Below are positions 22,790-35,033 of a stretch of 64,000 nucleotides of DNA, one piece after another. Numbering within the stretch: the stretch's first letter is position 1; every line of letters starts with the position of its first letter. Location of the stretch: positions 48,290,501-48,354,500 of the forward strand of contig NC_081414.1 in assembly GCF_030272615.1 (NCBI RefSeq), read 5' to 3'. The position numbers and the translations under genes were made by a program. The notes beneath the pieces were generated by a model that saw only the letters and a program-made list of their open reading frames with translations, was not told the origin of the DNA and searched no databases. The DNA is from Cryptomeria japonica. Its lineage: Eukaryota; Streptophyta; Pinopsida; Cupressales; Cupressaceae.

Positions 22790-25700
22790 CTGCACTATTA
22801 CATAAACTGCGTCACTAACCTAGCTTCATAAATTAATCTGATAAGGTGGTCCTTACTGATTGATTTAATAAACCAGTAAAGGAAACTTAAAAAAGGTTTC
22901 CAAAATGATCCAACAGTGCAAGAAAGCTTGCTTACTACCATACCACTAGCTCAATGCACTGAAATTGAAATTATATCTTGTATAGCGTGGAGGTAACACA
23001 AACAGAAAAAATGAGAAGAATATTTTTCGAGATAACTTTGGATTCAAACAGCACAGATTGAGATAACAACACCATGTAGGAAGTATGAAGCAAATGAAAT
23101 GCAAATTCAATAACAAACATAGAAAGCATTTTCTTTTTCATAATAAAGAACTTGAGATCAATCTTCTTATATTTATATTTAAAAAGAATAAAGCTAGAGC
23201 CTACTCATCAATCAAAGCAAAAGAAAAATTATAGGTGCGGAACAGTCAAATCACTCAATGGGGCAGTTAATCTACGATAGATCATGATATCAAATGTCTA
23301 TTATTCCGTATTGATAAAAGTATGTAAACAATGACCAAAACATCATCATCCAGTCACAATTGACTCAGTTGTAATCATCTGAAGCCTTAGAAACAACAAT
23401 CAGAGACAAATCTTCACACAAATAAAAACCACTTCATCTTCAATGCACTCTCGAAACATCTTATATGACAGGGTATGGCAGAGCACGGAGAGAACTCCAT
23501 ACTTATTCCCTTTCCTCTTTAGAGACACAAACATACAATTTAGAAAAATAACCTTTACACACACATCTGCTCACATGTTCAATTTATCCACTCATCTCAA
23601 GTGAGTTTACAACCCGACAGTAACATGCAGAGAATCCCACAAATCCCTTGCCATTGCATTCCACCTCAATGCTCATTTGAGACAGCATTTCACCAAGCTG
23701 TAATACCTGTAATCAACTCTTGTGCAAAGTTTGGTATTATAGTAGTACAATTTAATTATTACATGTATTTATTATCTTATCTATTATTGTTTACTCTGTT
23801 ACAATGGTCTGCTCATTGTTCATTCACAATACATTTAATAATGAATTACAGTATGCAATTGTTTGTTGCTGTTACATGTTTCGACTCATAACACATCTAA
23901 GTTCAAGCATTTAAAGTTTAGTAAACATGGTTTCCTGTTAGTCCCCAAAGAATGAAGATTCAAGCTGGGGTTGTCACCTCAAGAAAAAATGTCTAGCATA
24001 TACCTTGGCACTTTAAGAAGTTTTCTCAATATTTTATATTACTTCTATCTTAACTTGTAATTAAGGACATCACATTGTCAATTTATATGTATTAAGGGTT
24101 AGCTCTATCTGTATATATAATTGCCAAGAAAATCTGCTATAGGAACAAGGATCATGTACCAGTCCATCTAACCACAATATCTGGCAATTGAATTTACATG
24201 TTACTACCTATCTTCTTATTCACATATGTACCCTAATTTGATTGGCATATGTTGTGCCTTGCACACACTCCCCGTCGCAGACAGCATCCCCCTTTTGTTG
24301 TTTGCCTCTTCGAGGTCCCGTAGGGACTTTTGGTGTAGCTTGCAGAGTTAGATGCAGTAAATTCGATCTGGTCAGAGTATGCCATAGGATTTCAAGAGAA
24401 GCTCTTGCGTTTCGTTTCACAATGTCGAGCTTTGCCCTAAAAGAAGATGGAGATTTTAAAGGGAAATTTAAAATAGGAATTGCACTTTTACCTCTCAAAA
24501 CGAAAATTTCCCCTTGAAAGGGCAAAATGATGAAGTAGAGTAAAGGGAAATGTGTTAAAATGTCAAGAGGGTGAAGTCCTACATTTTACCTCTAAAAGCT
24601 GAGTTTTTTCCCTTAATGGTTAAGTGATGGGATAGAGGGAAAATAGAAAAAGGGGCATGTTAAAGCATTAACTTATTTTTCACCTTTTTGCTTAAAAGGC
24701 TGAGTTTTATCCTAAAGCGTTAAACTTTAAGCCAAGATAGGCTAGAAAGGTGAGCCCAGCAAAGCTGTTGAGCGGCCACGTGAAATGTATTACTTTTTCA
24801 CATTGTTTTGCTCACATAGCGGGTTTTTTTTACAAAGGGCTAAGCGGCAAGTAAAGGAGGCATTTCAAAATTACTGTCTTTTGACACTTTCGCCTCTCAA
24901 AACCGAAGTTATTCCCAAGCATGAGGTCTAAGAGAAAAGGCGACATGGATACGGGGCCCGCCGATCATTTTTATAAGCTCAATATTTTCATTCCACATTT
25001 CTCCCTAAACTTGCCAATGATTCCCCTTTATGTGGCCAAGTGATGAAAGGGGAAAATGTTCTTAAAGGAAAGGGAGAGTTTTGTGTTTTCTTCCTTAAAA
25101 TTGCCGAAGCTTTTCCTTTCAAATACTAACTGCGAGTTAAGACAAAATAGGAGGTCGTTTTATACCTAGCTAGCGATTTGTTTCTCTAAGCCGAACTTTT
25201 GCCTAAAAGAAAAATGATAAAGGAAGGAAAGTGAGGAGCATCTAGGCTCAGATTCACGATTTGCCTTGCAAAGCCAAATTTTCCCCTTTGGTCGACGATT
25301 AAATCAAAAGGAAGGCAAGATGAAAACCAACGAATGTGAGACGCTCGAGTTTGCATTTTGGCTCCCAAAGCTGAAAGTCTCCCTCAAGTGAAATAAATAT
25401 AGGAATTTAAGTGTGAGATGTTTGAGGCAAGTTCACATTTTTGCTCCAAAGACCGAGTTTTCCCCTTGGAGTTGTTAAAAGCAAATCAAAGACAAGCACA
25501 AGGGGAGCATTTCAAAGACGAGCTTGCATTTCAAAGACGAGCCTTCTACCGTCATTACATAGTGGGGAATGCTCATCATTTTTCTCTTGATCCACACACA
25601 GAGGACTTGATGATACATCAGTGTGGATTGGTTCCGAGATTATACCATCCGTTGTGGGATGGGTATTCACCATCTTTAGTAGATGGAATTAGAGGTTGCA

Positions 25701-26289
25701 AACCCGACTCAATTGTTGGCAGGTGAGTACTTGCAGGATCAGTGTTTAGTTTCCCATCATGCTGATGTGTATCCCCGGTGGAGATTTTTACTTATGTGTC
25801 ACAAAGACTATCTTTGGATACATGGTTTCGGAGAAATTATGGTGGCAGTGGGCATGATGGCACGTGTGGGTATCACATCCATGAGAGTTGAGTGTAGAAA
25901 TACACAAGGGTTTCAGTCATCTACAGCATTGGAGAATGAAAACTCTTCAGTGTTTGTGCAATTTAAAGGCTGTGCAATACCAACAGATACTATTGCTTGA
26001 GAGGGTTTCATCCAGGAGTTCTATTTGTGCTTAAAAATGAACAATTTCATCTAGGGTTTGAAGTTTTTGGAGGTTTATCTACAGCAGACCCAGGTATTCA
26101 CCATTGGCAGCCATTAATGACAGATTCCAAGCTTATTTGAGCAGATTGAAGGCATATGTTTGAGGGTTATGAAGAGCTGATTCAAAGAATACATTCCAGA
26201 TTTCTTACTGCAGCATTTAAGAACAATACACAGCCAAATAAAATCAGATTGTACCTTCCTAGACAGGTCGTACTGTTGTAGCATGTGGT

Positions 26290-26947
26290 TGTTGATGTAT
26301 AGCTTCGGTCGGACTTCTCAGGGCCGATCGTATTTTCAAATGTGTGAAGGGCCAAATCGGCCTTACACATTTTATATGCCCGATTTATTATTTCCGCTAT
26401 TTGTATTAAAACGCCTTATTAATAAATGCACCGATCACCTTGGAAGTCATGACCCTTGGCATAAGACGTGATTATGAAGAGTCATGCTAATCATAATATA
26501 ACCGATGTCTAAATGAATAAGACATGTTGGTTAAGGCCGACTTTTGGTAAAAGTCATGTTGCTTGATCATTTTGAGATTGGATATATAAATCGGTGCATT
26601 CCATCTCCTTTGGCAACTCGTGTTGATCATCAAGCAGATCGTATTCTTCATCTACAGCAGATCGTGATATATCTACAGCAGTTCGACATTTATCTACAGC
26701 AGTCTAATAAACATCTATAGCAGTTGTATGCTCACAGCAGATTGTATACATTGAACAGAAGTGTTCAATAAATTGTTTGATGCTAGGAGTGATACAAGTT
26801 CATTGTAAAGACATATTGTAATTGATAAATGATATAAGAAATATCGTTGCTGGGTTTTTCACCTTCAAGCGGAAGGTTTTCCCAAGATAAACTTTGTGTA
26901 GTTGTATTTGATTTATCTCTATATAATCTGATCAATAAAATTTAACA
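26290..26947 (+). repeat. Copia-1 5' LTR
   Basis: TATA box at 26583-26590. The following R-U5 holds five short iterations of atctacagcag (26650-26750). It ends AACA directly before the primer-binding site. Confidence 0.93.
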
Positions 26948-26960
26948 TGGTATCAGAGCC
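26948..26960 (+). other. Copia-1 primer-binding site
   Basis: TGGTATCAGAGCC, complementary to the 3' end of initiator tRNA-Met, as in most plant Copia elements. Confidence 0.93.
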
Positions 26961-27051
26961 ACGGTGAAAGAAGATCGTGATCAGATTCTATACAACTTCT
27001 AAGCATTCTCTCCTCTCTCTCTCTGTCATGCAGTATTTTCAAGTCTCGAAA

Positions 27052-27878
27052 ATGGTGAACGGTCTTAAAGTCGAAGATAGGCTTGAAGGCGCATCTAACT
27101 TCACCTCATGGAAGTTTAGAGTGCTCATTGCAATTGAAGAAAATGATCTTCTTCAATTCATAGAGGAAAAGGATTTATCCGAACCTGAAGATCATGAAGA
27201 GAAACTGCAATTCAAGAAAAATGCCATCAAAGCAAAGAAGATATTAATTGACTCCGTGAGGGATCACTTGGTGCCTCTCTCCAAGATGGCAACTGCAAGA
27301 GATATGTTCAAGACCTTGGAGGGTTTATATGAGATTAACAACGTAAGTAGGGCTCTTGCCTTGAGACATCAACCCCACCAAGTAAAGATGGCAAAAGGAG
27401 ATTCAGTCATCACCTACTTCATGAAAATTTCAGAATTAAGAGATCAACTAAGCGCGATTGGAGATCAAGTGATAGATAAAGACCTTGTTATGCTAGCCTT
27501 GAATGGTTTGCCTCATTCATGGGAGCCATTAAACAAAGCATAAGTGGAAGGTCTAAATTACCTAAGTTTGATTGACTCCGTGCAAATTGTATTCAAGAAG
27601 AATCAAGATTGACTGCTAGAAGAATTGTCAAGAGTTCTCAAAATGAAGATACACATGTTCTTGCCACTCAATCTACCAAGAAACGAAAGTATTGGAAGAA
27701 GGGCAACTTCAAAAAGAATAGAGATTTCAAATCAGATTCTGCACCTGATTCTACGAAGAGGAAGAAAGATCTCTCTCGCATCCAGTGTTTTAGGTGTAAC
27801 AAGTTTGATCACTTTGCAAAGGATTGTTTGACAAGACCTAATCATCAAGGAGCAAACATCAATGAAGTCTCATCTTAG
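27052..27878 (+). pseudogene. Copia-1 gag (UBN2-type) with zinc knuckle, broken
   Basis: The start is MVNGLKVEDRLEGASNFTSW at 27052, followed by a retrotransposon gag domain. TAA at 27541 stops it, a frameshift near 27600 follows, and the second part holds a full CCHC knuckle (CFRCNKFDHFAKDC, about 27787-27828) and basic KR-rich flanks. TAG at 27876 separates it from the protease. Gag would form the cytoplasmic particle and bind element RNA. Only three lesions separate gag from pol. Confidence 0.88.
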
Positions 27879-27959
27879 AAGGAGGTTGAAGATAACTCCA
27901 ATGGTTTTCTTTTCATTTCAGCATTATCAAGCAATGTTCCTACGGATAGTGATACATGG

Positions 27960-30473
27960 TTAATTGATAGTGGAGCCTCTCGACATATCATCGGTCATCG
28001 CGAGCACCTTTTTGATCTAGTGGAGAAAGAGTCACATCTCCAAGTCATTATTGGGGATGATGCTCGCTATGCTGTAAGAGGAGTTGGTGCTACATCTCTA
28101 AAACTTGAATCTGGAGTTTCTCTACACCTAAGTGACATATTGTTCATACCAGGGATCAAGAGGAACCTTGTGTCTATTTCAGCCTTAGAGGATAAGGGCT
28201 ATCAAATTGCATTTTCTGAAGGAAGAGTTCTTGCTTCGCCTAAGAACTCCAGCATCAAGATTGCTCGTGTGATCGGAAATCGACACGAGAGTTTATACAA
28301 ACTCTCCACTCTCCCATTTCAAGCTCTTATTCATGATTCTTGCAGTTCCAGCGAACTCTGGCACAGAAGACTTGGACATCTTCACTTCAGGGCTCTTCCA
28401 TCTTTGGAAAAGATGGTAAAAGGTATTCCTAAACTTATTCATGTAAATGATGGTACTTGTAAAGGTTGTGCTATGGGTAAAAATATTAAGAGTCCTTTTC
28501 ATAGCAATGAAAGTAGGTCTAAAGAAATACTAGATCTTGTACATTCAGATTTATGTGGTCCAGTGTCAATTCCATCCCTAAGTGGATGTTTGTATTATGT
28601 AACTTTTATAGATGACTACTCTAGGAAGACTTGGATTTATTTCTTAAGGTCTAAAGAGTCCGATGAAGTCCTAGGTAGGTTTAAAGAGTTTAAAGCTCTT
28701 GTAGAAAATATCTCTGGAAAGAAAATTAAAATTCTAAGGTATGATAATGGAGATGAATACACCTCGGGTAGGTTTCGTGATTTCCGTATTGAGGCAGGGA
28801 TCAAGAGGGAGTTCTGTGTTCCTTACAACCCTCAACAAAATGGGGTTGCTGAAAGGAAGAACAGATCTATAGTTGAAGTTGCAAAAGCTATGATTCATGA
28901 TCAAGACCTTCAGATTTTTCTATGGGCAAAAGCCTCGAGAACAGAAGTGTATGTTCAGAATAGATGTCCTCATCGGATATTACAAAATATGACTCCTGAA
29001 GAAGCCTTCCCAAGTATCAAGCCTGATATCAGCCACCTGAGAACATTTGGTTGTCCTGTGTATGTTCATATTCCCAAGGACAAGAGAACCAAGTTGGAGC
29101 CTTCTGGCAAGAGAGGAATATTTGTAGGCTACAGAGAAACCTCCAAAGCCTACCGTATTTACATTCCTAGACAGAAGCAGATAGAAGTTAGTAGGGATGT
29201 CACATTTGAGGAAGATGTTGCATTCAGGAAATCAAAGGGCTCATGCATGGAGATAGATGATGACACTCCTCAAGACATGGATGTTGATCATGCTCCTGAG
29301 ATTCAAAGGGAGACTATGGATTCTGATATGAGTAATGACCCAATTGAACCTTTGGATCCAATTGATGGGCCTAGAGATATTCTTGTGTCTCGAAAGAGAC
29401 CTCTTTGGGCGCGAAACACTATGCAGGAAGCAGAACAGTTTGCCGCTCTTAAAGGAACATTCAGAGAAAGCAAAAGACCACAAAGATTTTCTGGTTATGT
29501 TGCATTAATGTGTAATCTTATTGAGTCTGAACCTTCTAGTGTAGAGGAAGCCGCAAAACAACAAGTTTGGAAAGATGCAATGGATGAAGAGTATCAATCC
29601 ATTCTCAAGAACGATGTATGGGATATTGTGCCTAGACCAAAAGGGAAGTCTGTTGCATCTTCCAAGTGGTTGTACAAGATAAAACATGCAGCTGATGGCA
29701 ACATTGAAAAGTACAAGGCTAGGTTTGTGGCTCGTGGCTTCTCTCAACAAGAGGGAATAGACTATGAAGAAACATTTGCTCCTGTTGCTCGCTATACTTC
29801 CATTAGAACCATCATTGGCATTGCAGCAGCTAAGGGATGGAAGTTGCATCAGATGGATGTGAAGACTACTTTTCTCAATGGTGTGATTGAAGAAGAAGTC
29901 TACATCGAGCAACCTAAGGGGTTCGTGATTCATGGGAAAGAGTCTCATGTGTGTAAATTGAAGAAAGCCCTATATGGTCTTAAACAGGCTCCTCAGCCTT
30001 GGCATGAAAGAATTGATCGAAAGAGCACTTCTGGTTGTTGCTTTAGCTTGGGATCTGCTATGATTTCTTGGTGTACCAGGAAGCAGTCTTCAGTAGCGTT
30101 GAGCACTGCAAAGGCAGAATACATTGCAGCATGTGTAGCAACTCGCGAAGCAGTGTGGCTCTGTAAGCTCCTTGAAGGATTGTTTGGTCAATCATTAGAG
30201 CCTACCATCATACATTGTGATAACCAAAGCTCTGTAAAGCTTTCAGTCAATCCAATATTTCATGACAGAACGAAGCATGTAGAGATTCAGTACCACTATA
30301 TCAAAGATATGGTAAAAAGGAATGTTGTTCAGTTGAGATACATTTGTACTGAGGAACAGACAGCTGACATTTTCACCAAGCCTCTTGCGAAAGTGAAATT
30401 TGTGCATTTTCGAGACAAGCTTGGAATTGTGGAAAATGAAGCTCTTGCTGAGAGGGAGTCTCAGCATCAGTAA
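27960..30473 (+). pseudogene. Copia-1 pol: protease, integrase, RT (internally deleted), RNase H
   Basis: The protease motif LIDSGASRHI is at about 27961-27990. The open frame 28020-30473 then holds: the GAG-pre-integrase HHCC domain (ELWHRRLGH, CKGC); the integrase core with Asp in HSDLCGP, Asp in YDNGDEYTS and Glu in GVAERKNR; the IN C-terminal region (TFGCPVYVHIP); and the RT start (KYKARFVARGFSQQ, QMDVKTTFLNG, ALYGLKQAP). After QPWHERID it jumps in frame to RKSTSGCCFSLGS of RNase H near 30015. The RT palm with YVDD and the connection domain are missing, about 200-300 residues. RNase H is otherwise complete (ALSTAKAEY, HCDNQSS, KHVEIQYH). The element cannot make active RT by itself. Confidence 0.92.
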
Positions 30474-30494
30474 TTACTTGATATGTATTATAAT

Positions 30495-30719
30495 GCATTC
30501 TTCTCTGTGAGAGAAGTTTGAGGTGCAAGCCATTGTCATGCATTCTTCTCTGTGAGAGAAGTTTGAGGTATTAGCCCTTGTTATGCATTCTTCTCTGTGA
30601 GAGAAGTTTGAGGTATCAGCCCTTGTTATGCATTCTTCTCTATGAGAGAAGTTTGAGGTATCAACCCTTGTTGTGCATTCTTCTCTGTGAGAGAAGTTTG
30701 AGGTTCCAGCCCTTGTTCC
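30495..30719 (+). repeat. Five 45-bp tandem repeats with hairpins, between pol and the 3' LTR of Copia-1
   Basis: Units start at 30495, 30540, 30585, 30630 and 30675 (gcattcttctctgtgagag…). Each contains CTTCTCT-GTG-AGAGAAG, a 7-bp stem with a 3-nt loop. One unit has A for G in the loop. Spacing is exactly 45 bp. Confidence 0.93.
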
Positions 30720-30892
30720 ACCCTTTGCGAGTAGGTATAGTGGATTCACCCTCTACGAGTAGGTATGGTGAATGTCATGTGAGAGACTTCATGACTTAGC
30801 ATTTGTTTATACTCAACCTCTGGGAATAGCCATGATGGATATGACTATGCAACTCGGAAGTCGAGAAGAATTCCTCCCTAGCTAAGAGGGAG

Positions 30893-31550
30893 TGTTGATG
30901 TATAGCTTCGGTTGGACTTCTTAGGGCCAATCATATTTTCAAATGTGTGAAGGGCCAAATCGGCCTTACACATTTTATATGCCTGATTTATTATTTCTGC
31001 TATTTGTATTAAAAGGACTTATTAATAAATACACCAATCACCTTGGAAGTCGTGACCCTTGGCATAAGATGTGATTATGAAGAGTCATGCTAATCACAAT
31101 ATAACCGATGTCTAAATGAATAAGACGTGTTGGTTAAGGCCGACTTTTGGTAAAAGTCGTGTTGCTTGATCATGTTAAGATTGGATATATAAATCGGTGC
31201 ATTCCATCTCCTTTGGCAACTCGTGTTGATCATCAAGCAGATCGTATTCTTCATCTATAGTAGATCGTGATATATCTACAGCAGTTCGACATTTATCTAC
31301 AGCCGTCTAATAAACATCTATAGCAGTTGTATGTTCACAGCAGATTGTATACATTGAACAGAAGTGTTCAATAAATTGTTTGATGCTAGGAGTGATACAA
31401 GTTCATTGTAAAGACATATTGTAATTGATAAATGATATAAGAAATATTGTTGCTGGGTTTTTTACCTTCAAGAGGAAGGTTTTACCAGGATAAACTTTAC
31501 GTAGTTGTATTTGATTTATCTCTATATAATCTGATCATTAAAATTTGACA
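30893..31550 (+). repeat. Copia-1 3' LTR
   Basis: Same length and boundaries as the 5' LTR. TATATAAA at 31186-31193. Confidence 0.93.
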
Positions 31551-32053
31551 GTGGCAGGTGTGGCTGTGATCAGGAGGACGTGTGAACCAAAGAGCAGATC
31601 ACCTAACTTTGGAGGTCTTCTTTCAGCAAAGGTGGACGCCTAGCATATACAAGGTGTTTAGCATTGAATATAGGGTGGAGAAATCAGTGAATAAAGCAGA
31701 TCAATCACTTTCAGCTGTCACCTTCATTGATAAATGTGCATTTCCAGATTTCTATAAAAGTGAACAGCTTGTCTTTCCACGTATGTTTTGGCATAAATGA
31801 ATGCGTATAAATTCCTATATGAAATAACAATCATTTTCAGCTCTCTAAATTGCATTCTAGTCTCAGAATTTCCTTTATGCAAAGCATGGTTTGTTTATTA
31901 TCAATTTGCACCAAACATTCAAAACCAAACACAAAACAAAACAATATCTATCATTGGCTTAGCAAGTACAAACTTTGTAAGACAAGTGTTTGACAATATT
32001 CCTTGGTTTTCAAATAAGCAAAACAGGGTCAGATTAGACAAGGGATCTCACAG

Positions 32054-32065
32054 TGGTATCAGAGC
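32054..32065 (+). other. Primer-binding site of element E
   Basis: TGGTATCAGAGC, one base after the CTCACA end of the 5' LTR. Confidence 0.88.
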
Positions 32066-32150
32066 GGTTTCCTGCCATCCTGCTGGGGTTGGAAAACATT
32101 GAGCTCCCACAGTTGATATTAGAGTAATCAACACGTGTTTTTTTTTCAGT

Positions 32151-34310
32151 ATGGGTAAAATGAAGTCTATACAAGAACTCATGCCAGAGTTCATGCAGGC
32201 CTTTCAAGACTATGATAGGAATTTAACAAGGCTTTTACAACATCCGGAAATTTTGGATCCCTTGTTTGCAAAGAAAAAGAAAGCAAACACAAATACAAAT
32301 AATCTTATCAGTACAAAGGAAATAATGGAAAAGAAGGTGAGTTTTAAAGAGAATGTTGACATTATTAGCACTCAAGAAGTTGTTATCAGTCATAAAAAAA
32401 ATTATGATTTCTATGACAGCAGTCCTTTGCTTGAGTGTAATGATGGTGTTGATATCATGGCAAGTGCAGAGGATGTTGTGGGAGTCACCTTGAGTATTGA
32501 CACGCAAGATGGGAGTGTCAAACATGAAGATTGTGTGGAAATACTGACCCATAACAGTTCTGATCTACATGAGACAGCAGTGATTACACATGTGCAAGAT
32601 GATTCTATTAAGTTGTCACATGTTGGTACTCAAGATTTGGGTACTAATGGTGCAATTTACGATGAAGATTCATGTCATTGTGAGTCTGATTTTTCAGATC
32701 AGACCTTAGAAAACAAGCTAGAAGGTTCATATGTTGACATGGAATTCCAGGATCGTGACTTGGATGGACATGCAGTTATATTGGAAATGGAAGTGTGAAG
32801 ATACTATCATATCAGCAGCTTCTACCCTGCCAATTGAGCCATTCTTTGAGGTACATAGCAGCAATACCATTGATGATATTGAGTGAAGTCGATGGTACTC
32901 ATGATGCTACTTATAATGAGGAGAGTGATGTCAATTCAGCCTGACATTACAATGCAGATGTTGAATCAGAAAGCTTGTATGGGAATCATGAGCTACAGAA
33001 TCCTCATCATTTGTTTGGGCAACTAAAGGTGAATGACAGTATGATTGCCACAGCCATTGAGTATTTTGATGTTGCTTGTCAGATGTTGGCAACTTATAGT
33101 TGGAATACTCCCATGACAAATGAGCATTGTGATAGTGGTCTTTCCCTTGCAGAGTTTCATGCACTTCAAGAAGCAATTGGAATAACAAAACAAAATTACC
33201 TACAACTACTTGCGAACAGAGATTATCTTCTCGAGTGGGATGGTATCTATTATGATGTCTTGAAGGGAAAGGAAGAGGAGGTTGATGAGCTCACTCATGA
33301 GCTTGAGATGACTATGGATTCATTGAAGACTGCCCAATTGGCCCTTCAGGAGTCGTGGTCACAATTGGAGGAGCTTACTGTGGAGTTCACTTTGGCACAG
33401 TCTTCACCAGCTACAGATATAGTACAGTCTTCTACAATGGCAGTTGGTGATGATCTTATATCCACGGATTATGGTTGTGAGCAAGTTGAGGGTGTGGCTA
33501 CACCTATCACAGTTACACATGTAGTTGGCATAGATGGGATGAGTGCATCTATGGAGAGAAGCAGAGAACCACATGTTGCACCAGGTTCTCCTGTGGTTAC
33601 ATCCACTGCAGGTGTTGTTGGTGATGAGTTAGATGATGGGGGTTATATTCAGAACTATAACAGTCAGCCATTGACCGAGGTGGGAGCTTTTTATCGTGAC
33701 TGCATAGGGAGGAGTACTCATCACTTCTTTTCTAATCCACAAACAGAGGATTTGATGATGCATCAGTGTGGATTGGCTCTGAGGTTGTACCATCCTTTGT
33801 GGGATGGGTACTCACCATCTTCATTAGATGGAAGCAGTAGTTGCAAGTATTCGACTCCATCTTCGATGGGGAATTACTTGCAGAGTCTACACATCCATGG
33901 GAGTTTAGCAGGGGTTGGAGATAGTTGTGGTGTAGCAGACACCTTCTGTGATTTGTATCTCCACATAGCAGATGGATGTGAGTTCAGTCTGCTTTGGGAC
34001 CCGAGTGATGACAAGATTAGCACTACAGTTTGGGCGGGTCCCATTGGTTGGCTTCACCATTTTTGGCATGATGAAGTTGAGATTAGAGTTGAGCAGCAAA
34101 AGTCTGAGGATGTTCTTCTTAGCAGGCTTCTATTCAAAGTTTTGGATCCTTCCAATGCATCGGAATTTCAGACAAAGCTCATTGAGGAGTTTTTGCATGT
34201 GCTCTTGATGTTAAGTACATACAGTTTTACATTTGATCCTCATGTACATGATCTATTTCAGATGCACAGTTTAGTGGCGCATGTGCTTGATAGTGTGGAC
34301 TGTGGATGAC
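32151..34310 (+). pseudogene. Unknown ORF of non-autonomous LTR element E (broken)
   Basis: Piece 1 (32151-32798) starts MGKMKSIQELMPEFMQAFQD, has a short lysine-rich stretch (AKKKKANTN), then a long acidic region. Piece 2 (32975-34309) is in another frame after a decayed 180-bp stretch. It has a likely coiled coil (about 33250-33400, KEEEVDELTHELEMTMDSLK) and a globular C-terminal part with TEDLMMHQCGLALRLYHPLW. The latter is repeated in the fragment at 25580-25700. Coding traces continue to about 34580. No CCHC, protease, RT or transposase motif. Its position between primer site and 3' LTR is that of gag, so a gag-like structural role is possible but not shown. Confidence 0.6.
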
Positions 34311-34583
34311 AGCTTGCTTTGCGCAAAGTTGGGAAGCAAACTGTGTCAACACTCCGAGTTGCTTCCTCATGAGGTTTATGCTCCGGTGACACCTATAGTT
34401 GGGATTGATTTGGTTCAGCAAGTATTGTCAGTGCTATTGGTGTTGGTGTTACAGGAGTTGATTGCGGATATCAGGGACATTACACAGTTCTTCCCTTGGG
34501 ACCCGGGTGGAGTGATCTTTCAAAGGGTTTTCTTTTCAGCAATGGATATTGCTTGGGGACAAGCAATTTCAGGGAGGATGGAC

Positions 34584-35033
34584 TGCAATGTCCCCTTCTT
34601 GCTCGTTCTTGTTTTTGATGGTTTAGCCAATTATTTTGGCCCTTGGAGGCTAACATAGATAGTCAGAGAGCCCTCGTGGGCAGTGGCAAAGCGTTCTCTT
34701 CTCTGGAGCTTAGTGTGGTTCAGAATTGCCCTTCGTTTGACTCAGTTTCAAACACTTACTATTTATAGTAAGTGGTTAATAAAGAGGGACCCTTCCTATA
34801 TGAAATAACAATCATTTCCAGCTCTCTAAATTGCATTCTAGTTTCAGAATTTCCTTTATGCAAAGCATAGTTGGTTTATTATCAATTTGCACCAAACATT
34901 CAAAACCAAACACAAAACAAAACAATATCTATCATTGGCTTAGCAAGTACAGACTTTGTAAGACAAGTGTTTGACAATATTCCTTCGAGTCCAAATAAGC
35001 AAAACAGGGTCAGATTAGACAAGGGATCTTATA
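34584..35033 (+). repeat. 3' LTR of element E (internally deleted)
   Basis: Starts TGCAATGTCCCC. Its first 190 bp match the start of LTR I (54061 leftward), then it jumps at the palindrome acttactatttatagtaagt (34754-34773) to the U5 end shared with 31811-32052. It ends CTTATA where the 5' LTR has CTCACA, two C-to-T changes. Confidence 0.75.

Larger units (their letters stand above)
26290..31550 (+). mobile_element. Copia-1, nearly complete Ty1/copia element
   Basis: 658-bp LTRs at 26290-26947 and 30893-31550 both start TGTTGATGTATAG and end in ACA. The flanks GTGGT (26285-26289) and GTGGC (31551-31555) are a 4-of-5 target duplication. The primer site TGGTATCAGAGCC is at 26948-26960, and the polypurine tract aagagggag at 30884-30892. 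TATATAAA is at 26583-26590 and 31186-31193. The LTRs differ at a few percent of sites, so the insertion is not very recent. Internal order gag, protease, integrase, RT, RNase H is Copia type. It is inserted in the R-U5 of E. Confidence 0.95.
25536..35033 (+). mobile_element. Rearranged non-autonomous LTR element E (contains Copia-1)
   Basis: The order is: a fragment of the E ORF (25540-25890, matching 33690-33900); an F-like R-U5 (25890-26289, resuming 31556-32052, ending CTCACA); a tRNA-iMet primer site TGGTATCAGAGC (32054-32065); the E ORF (32151-34310); and a 3' LTR (34584-35033, starting TGCAATGTCCCC). The last 240 bp of the two LTRs (31811-32052 and 34795-35033) match closely. The 3' LTR lacks the middle part present in relative I. 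ORF fragment, LTR, ORF, LTR suggests a left-truncated tandem element. No RT, integrase or protease. Confidence 0.65.

Noticed and set aside
28293-29948. Several minus-strand ORFs up to 147 codons
   Set aside because: They lie antisense to the intact Copia-1 pol frame and have no independent support.
30495-30719. Regular repeats resembling a CRISPR array
   Set aside because: The 45-bp units have no unique spacers, lie in a Copia element and are in plant nuclear DNA.
32054-32065. tRNA-like sequence TGGTATCAGAGC (also 26948)
   Set aside because: These are primer-binding sites complementary to initiator tRNA-Met. No cloverleaf surrounds them. No tRNA or rRNA gene was found in the window.
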